Shown one piece after another: positions 6,430-6,966 of a stretch of 6,966 nucleotides of DNA. Under the pieces are notes generated by a model. It did not search any database, was not told where the DNA came from, and saw only the letters and a program-made list of their open reading frames with translations. Each line of letters opens with the position of its first letter. Position 1 is the first letter of the stretch. The DNA comes from Calditenuis sp032249575 (GTDB taxonomy: Archaea > Thermoproteota > Nitrososphaeria_A > Caldarchaeales > Calditenuaceae): NCBI GenBank assembly GCA_032249575.1, contig JAVVHL010000064.1, positions 1 to 6,966 of the forward strand, read 5' to 3'. A program made the position numbers and the translations under genes.

Positions 6430-6964
6430 GGTGCCCCTGTCTCCGGTCGGAAGGGAGGAGATCCACAGGCTCGAGGCCGCGCTCCTGATAGCTTCGCTCT
6501 TCAGCAAGGAGGCGATAGAGGAGTTGAGGAACCCAGAGGGGAGGCTCACGTGGGTCGACAGCCTCGCGGTAGCCGCTGCAGCGCTGGCCAGGGAGAGGGC
6601 CAAGATGCCGGTCTCTCAGATAGCGGAGGAGCTCGGGAGGACAGAGGCCACGATCAGGTCCCACCTCTCCGGCAGGACGAAGGCCGGGAAGCTGGTCAGG
6701 GAGACCTACGAGCGCTTCTTGAGGGAGGGCGTCAAGATCGAGGTGCCAGAGATCTTCAGGAGCGTACAACAGACGCTCGCCGAGGACCAGCGCGTGAAGG
6801 AGCTGGAGGAGCTCAGGGCCAGGGTCAAGGAGCTCGAGGAGAAGGTCGGTGCTCTCTCCTCAGAGGTCGAGAAGCTCACGTCGGTCAGGGCCCGAGTTGT
6901 TGAGCTCGTCGGCCAATTGGAGTCCCACGTCCAAAGGATCAAGGAAGCACTTGGGGAACAGTGA
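6422..6964 (+). CDS. helix-turn-helix protein with C-terminal coiled coil, COG1318-like predicted transcriptional regulator
   Basis: This 180-residue protein is probably DNA-binding. The first 60 residues are mostly helical (EIHRLEAALLIASLFSKEAI, then WVDSLAVAAAALARERA). They are followed by a clear helix-turn-helix: MPVSQIAEELGRTEATIRSH (62-81) and LSGRTKAGKLV. A short linker with EVPEIF (107-112) leads to a coiled coil at about 121-178, with regular Leu/Val heptads such as VKELEELRARVKELEEKV, which would promote dimerisation or binding to a coiled-coil partner. The arrangement resembles COG1318, archaeal predicted HTH regulators that I recall lying beside KaiC-like ATPase genes. The gene overlaps the ATPase stop by 8 bases with a strong ribosome site, so the two are almost certainly one transcript. 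The stop codon is 2 bases from the window edge, so the protein is complete but anything downstream is unseen. Its DNA targets are unknown. Confidence 0.88.
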   Translation: MSEVPLSPVGREEIHRLEAALLIASLFSKEAIEELRNPEGRLTWVDSLAVAAAALARERAKMPVSQIAEELGRTEATIRSHLSGRTKAGKLVRETYERFLREGVKIEVPEIFRSVQQTLAEDQRVKELEELRARVKELEEKVGALSSEVEKLTSVRARVVELVGQLESHVQRIKEALGEQ

Positions 6965-6966
6965 CG

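Noticed and set aside
5482..6603. Open frame of 373 codons on the minus strand across the ATPase and neighbouring genes
   Set aside because: It spans three well-supported genes on the other strand, has no recognisable motif, and its composition reflects the complement of their codons.
4758..6964. A cyanobacterial-type circadian clock (KaiABC)
   Set aside because: There is one KaiC domain instead of two, the CII phosphosites are absent, and neither KaiA nor KaiB is encoded nearby.

Overview
The window looks archaeal and probably comes from a GC-rich thermophile of the Thermoproteota or a related lineage. Arg is written mostly as AGG, Lys as AAG and Ile as ATC. Shine-Dalgarno sites are of the GGTGAT type, starts include TTG, and there are short A/T tracts where archaeal TATA boxes would sit. 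The gene content agrees: a two-subunit archaeal 2-oxoacid:ferredoxin oxidoreductase, pyruvate phosphate dikinase, and a single-domain KaiC-like ATPase beside a COG1318-like HTH protein. I cannot assign a genus from sequence alone.

Left half (1-3822), central carbon metabolism: the last 36 codons of what is probably the oxidoreductase alpha subunit overlap the start of the complete beta subunit (korB, 110-1093, +). A 71-base gap with a T-tract follows. A full-length pyruvate phosphate dikinase (1165-3822, -) then converges on korB. Both enzymes act at the pyruvate/2-oxoacid node. The oxidoreductase feeds acyl-CoA and reduced ferredoxin, and the dikinase interconverts pyruvate and phosphoenolpyruvate.

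Middle (3823-4704): a 78-base divergent intergenic region contains one A5/T5 tract that could serve both directions. It is followed by a FabG-like short-chain dehydrogenase/reductase with its active site intact.

Right half (4758-6964), the least explained part: three same-strand genes form a compact cluster. They are (i) an unrecognised protein with an N-terminal alpha/beta-looking domain, a long coiled coil, a Pro-rich linker and a short aromatic/hydrophobic C-terminal motif; (ii) a single-domain KaiC/RadA-superfamily ATPase with intact Walker A, catalytic Glu pair and Walker B, resembling the CI half of cyanobacterial KaiC; and (iii) a helix-turn-helix protein with a C-terminal coiled coil that overlaps the ATPase gene by 8 bases. 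I read this as a candidate ATP-driven signalling or gene-regulation module whose parts may meet through the two coiled coils or the C-terminal motif. That reading is inference. Comparable A5 tracts lie 42-47 bases upstream of the dehydrogenase, coiled-coil and ATPase starts, so these genes may have their own weak promoters.

No rRNA, tRNA, CRISPR array, insertion sequence or long repeat was seen, and no stretch over 300 bases lacks a gene.
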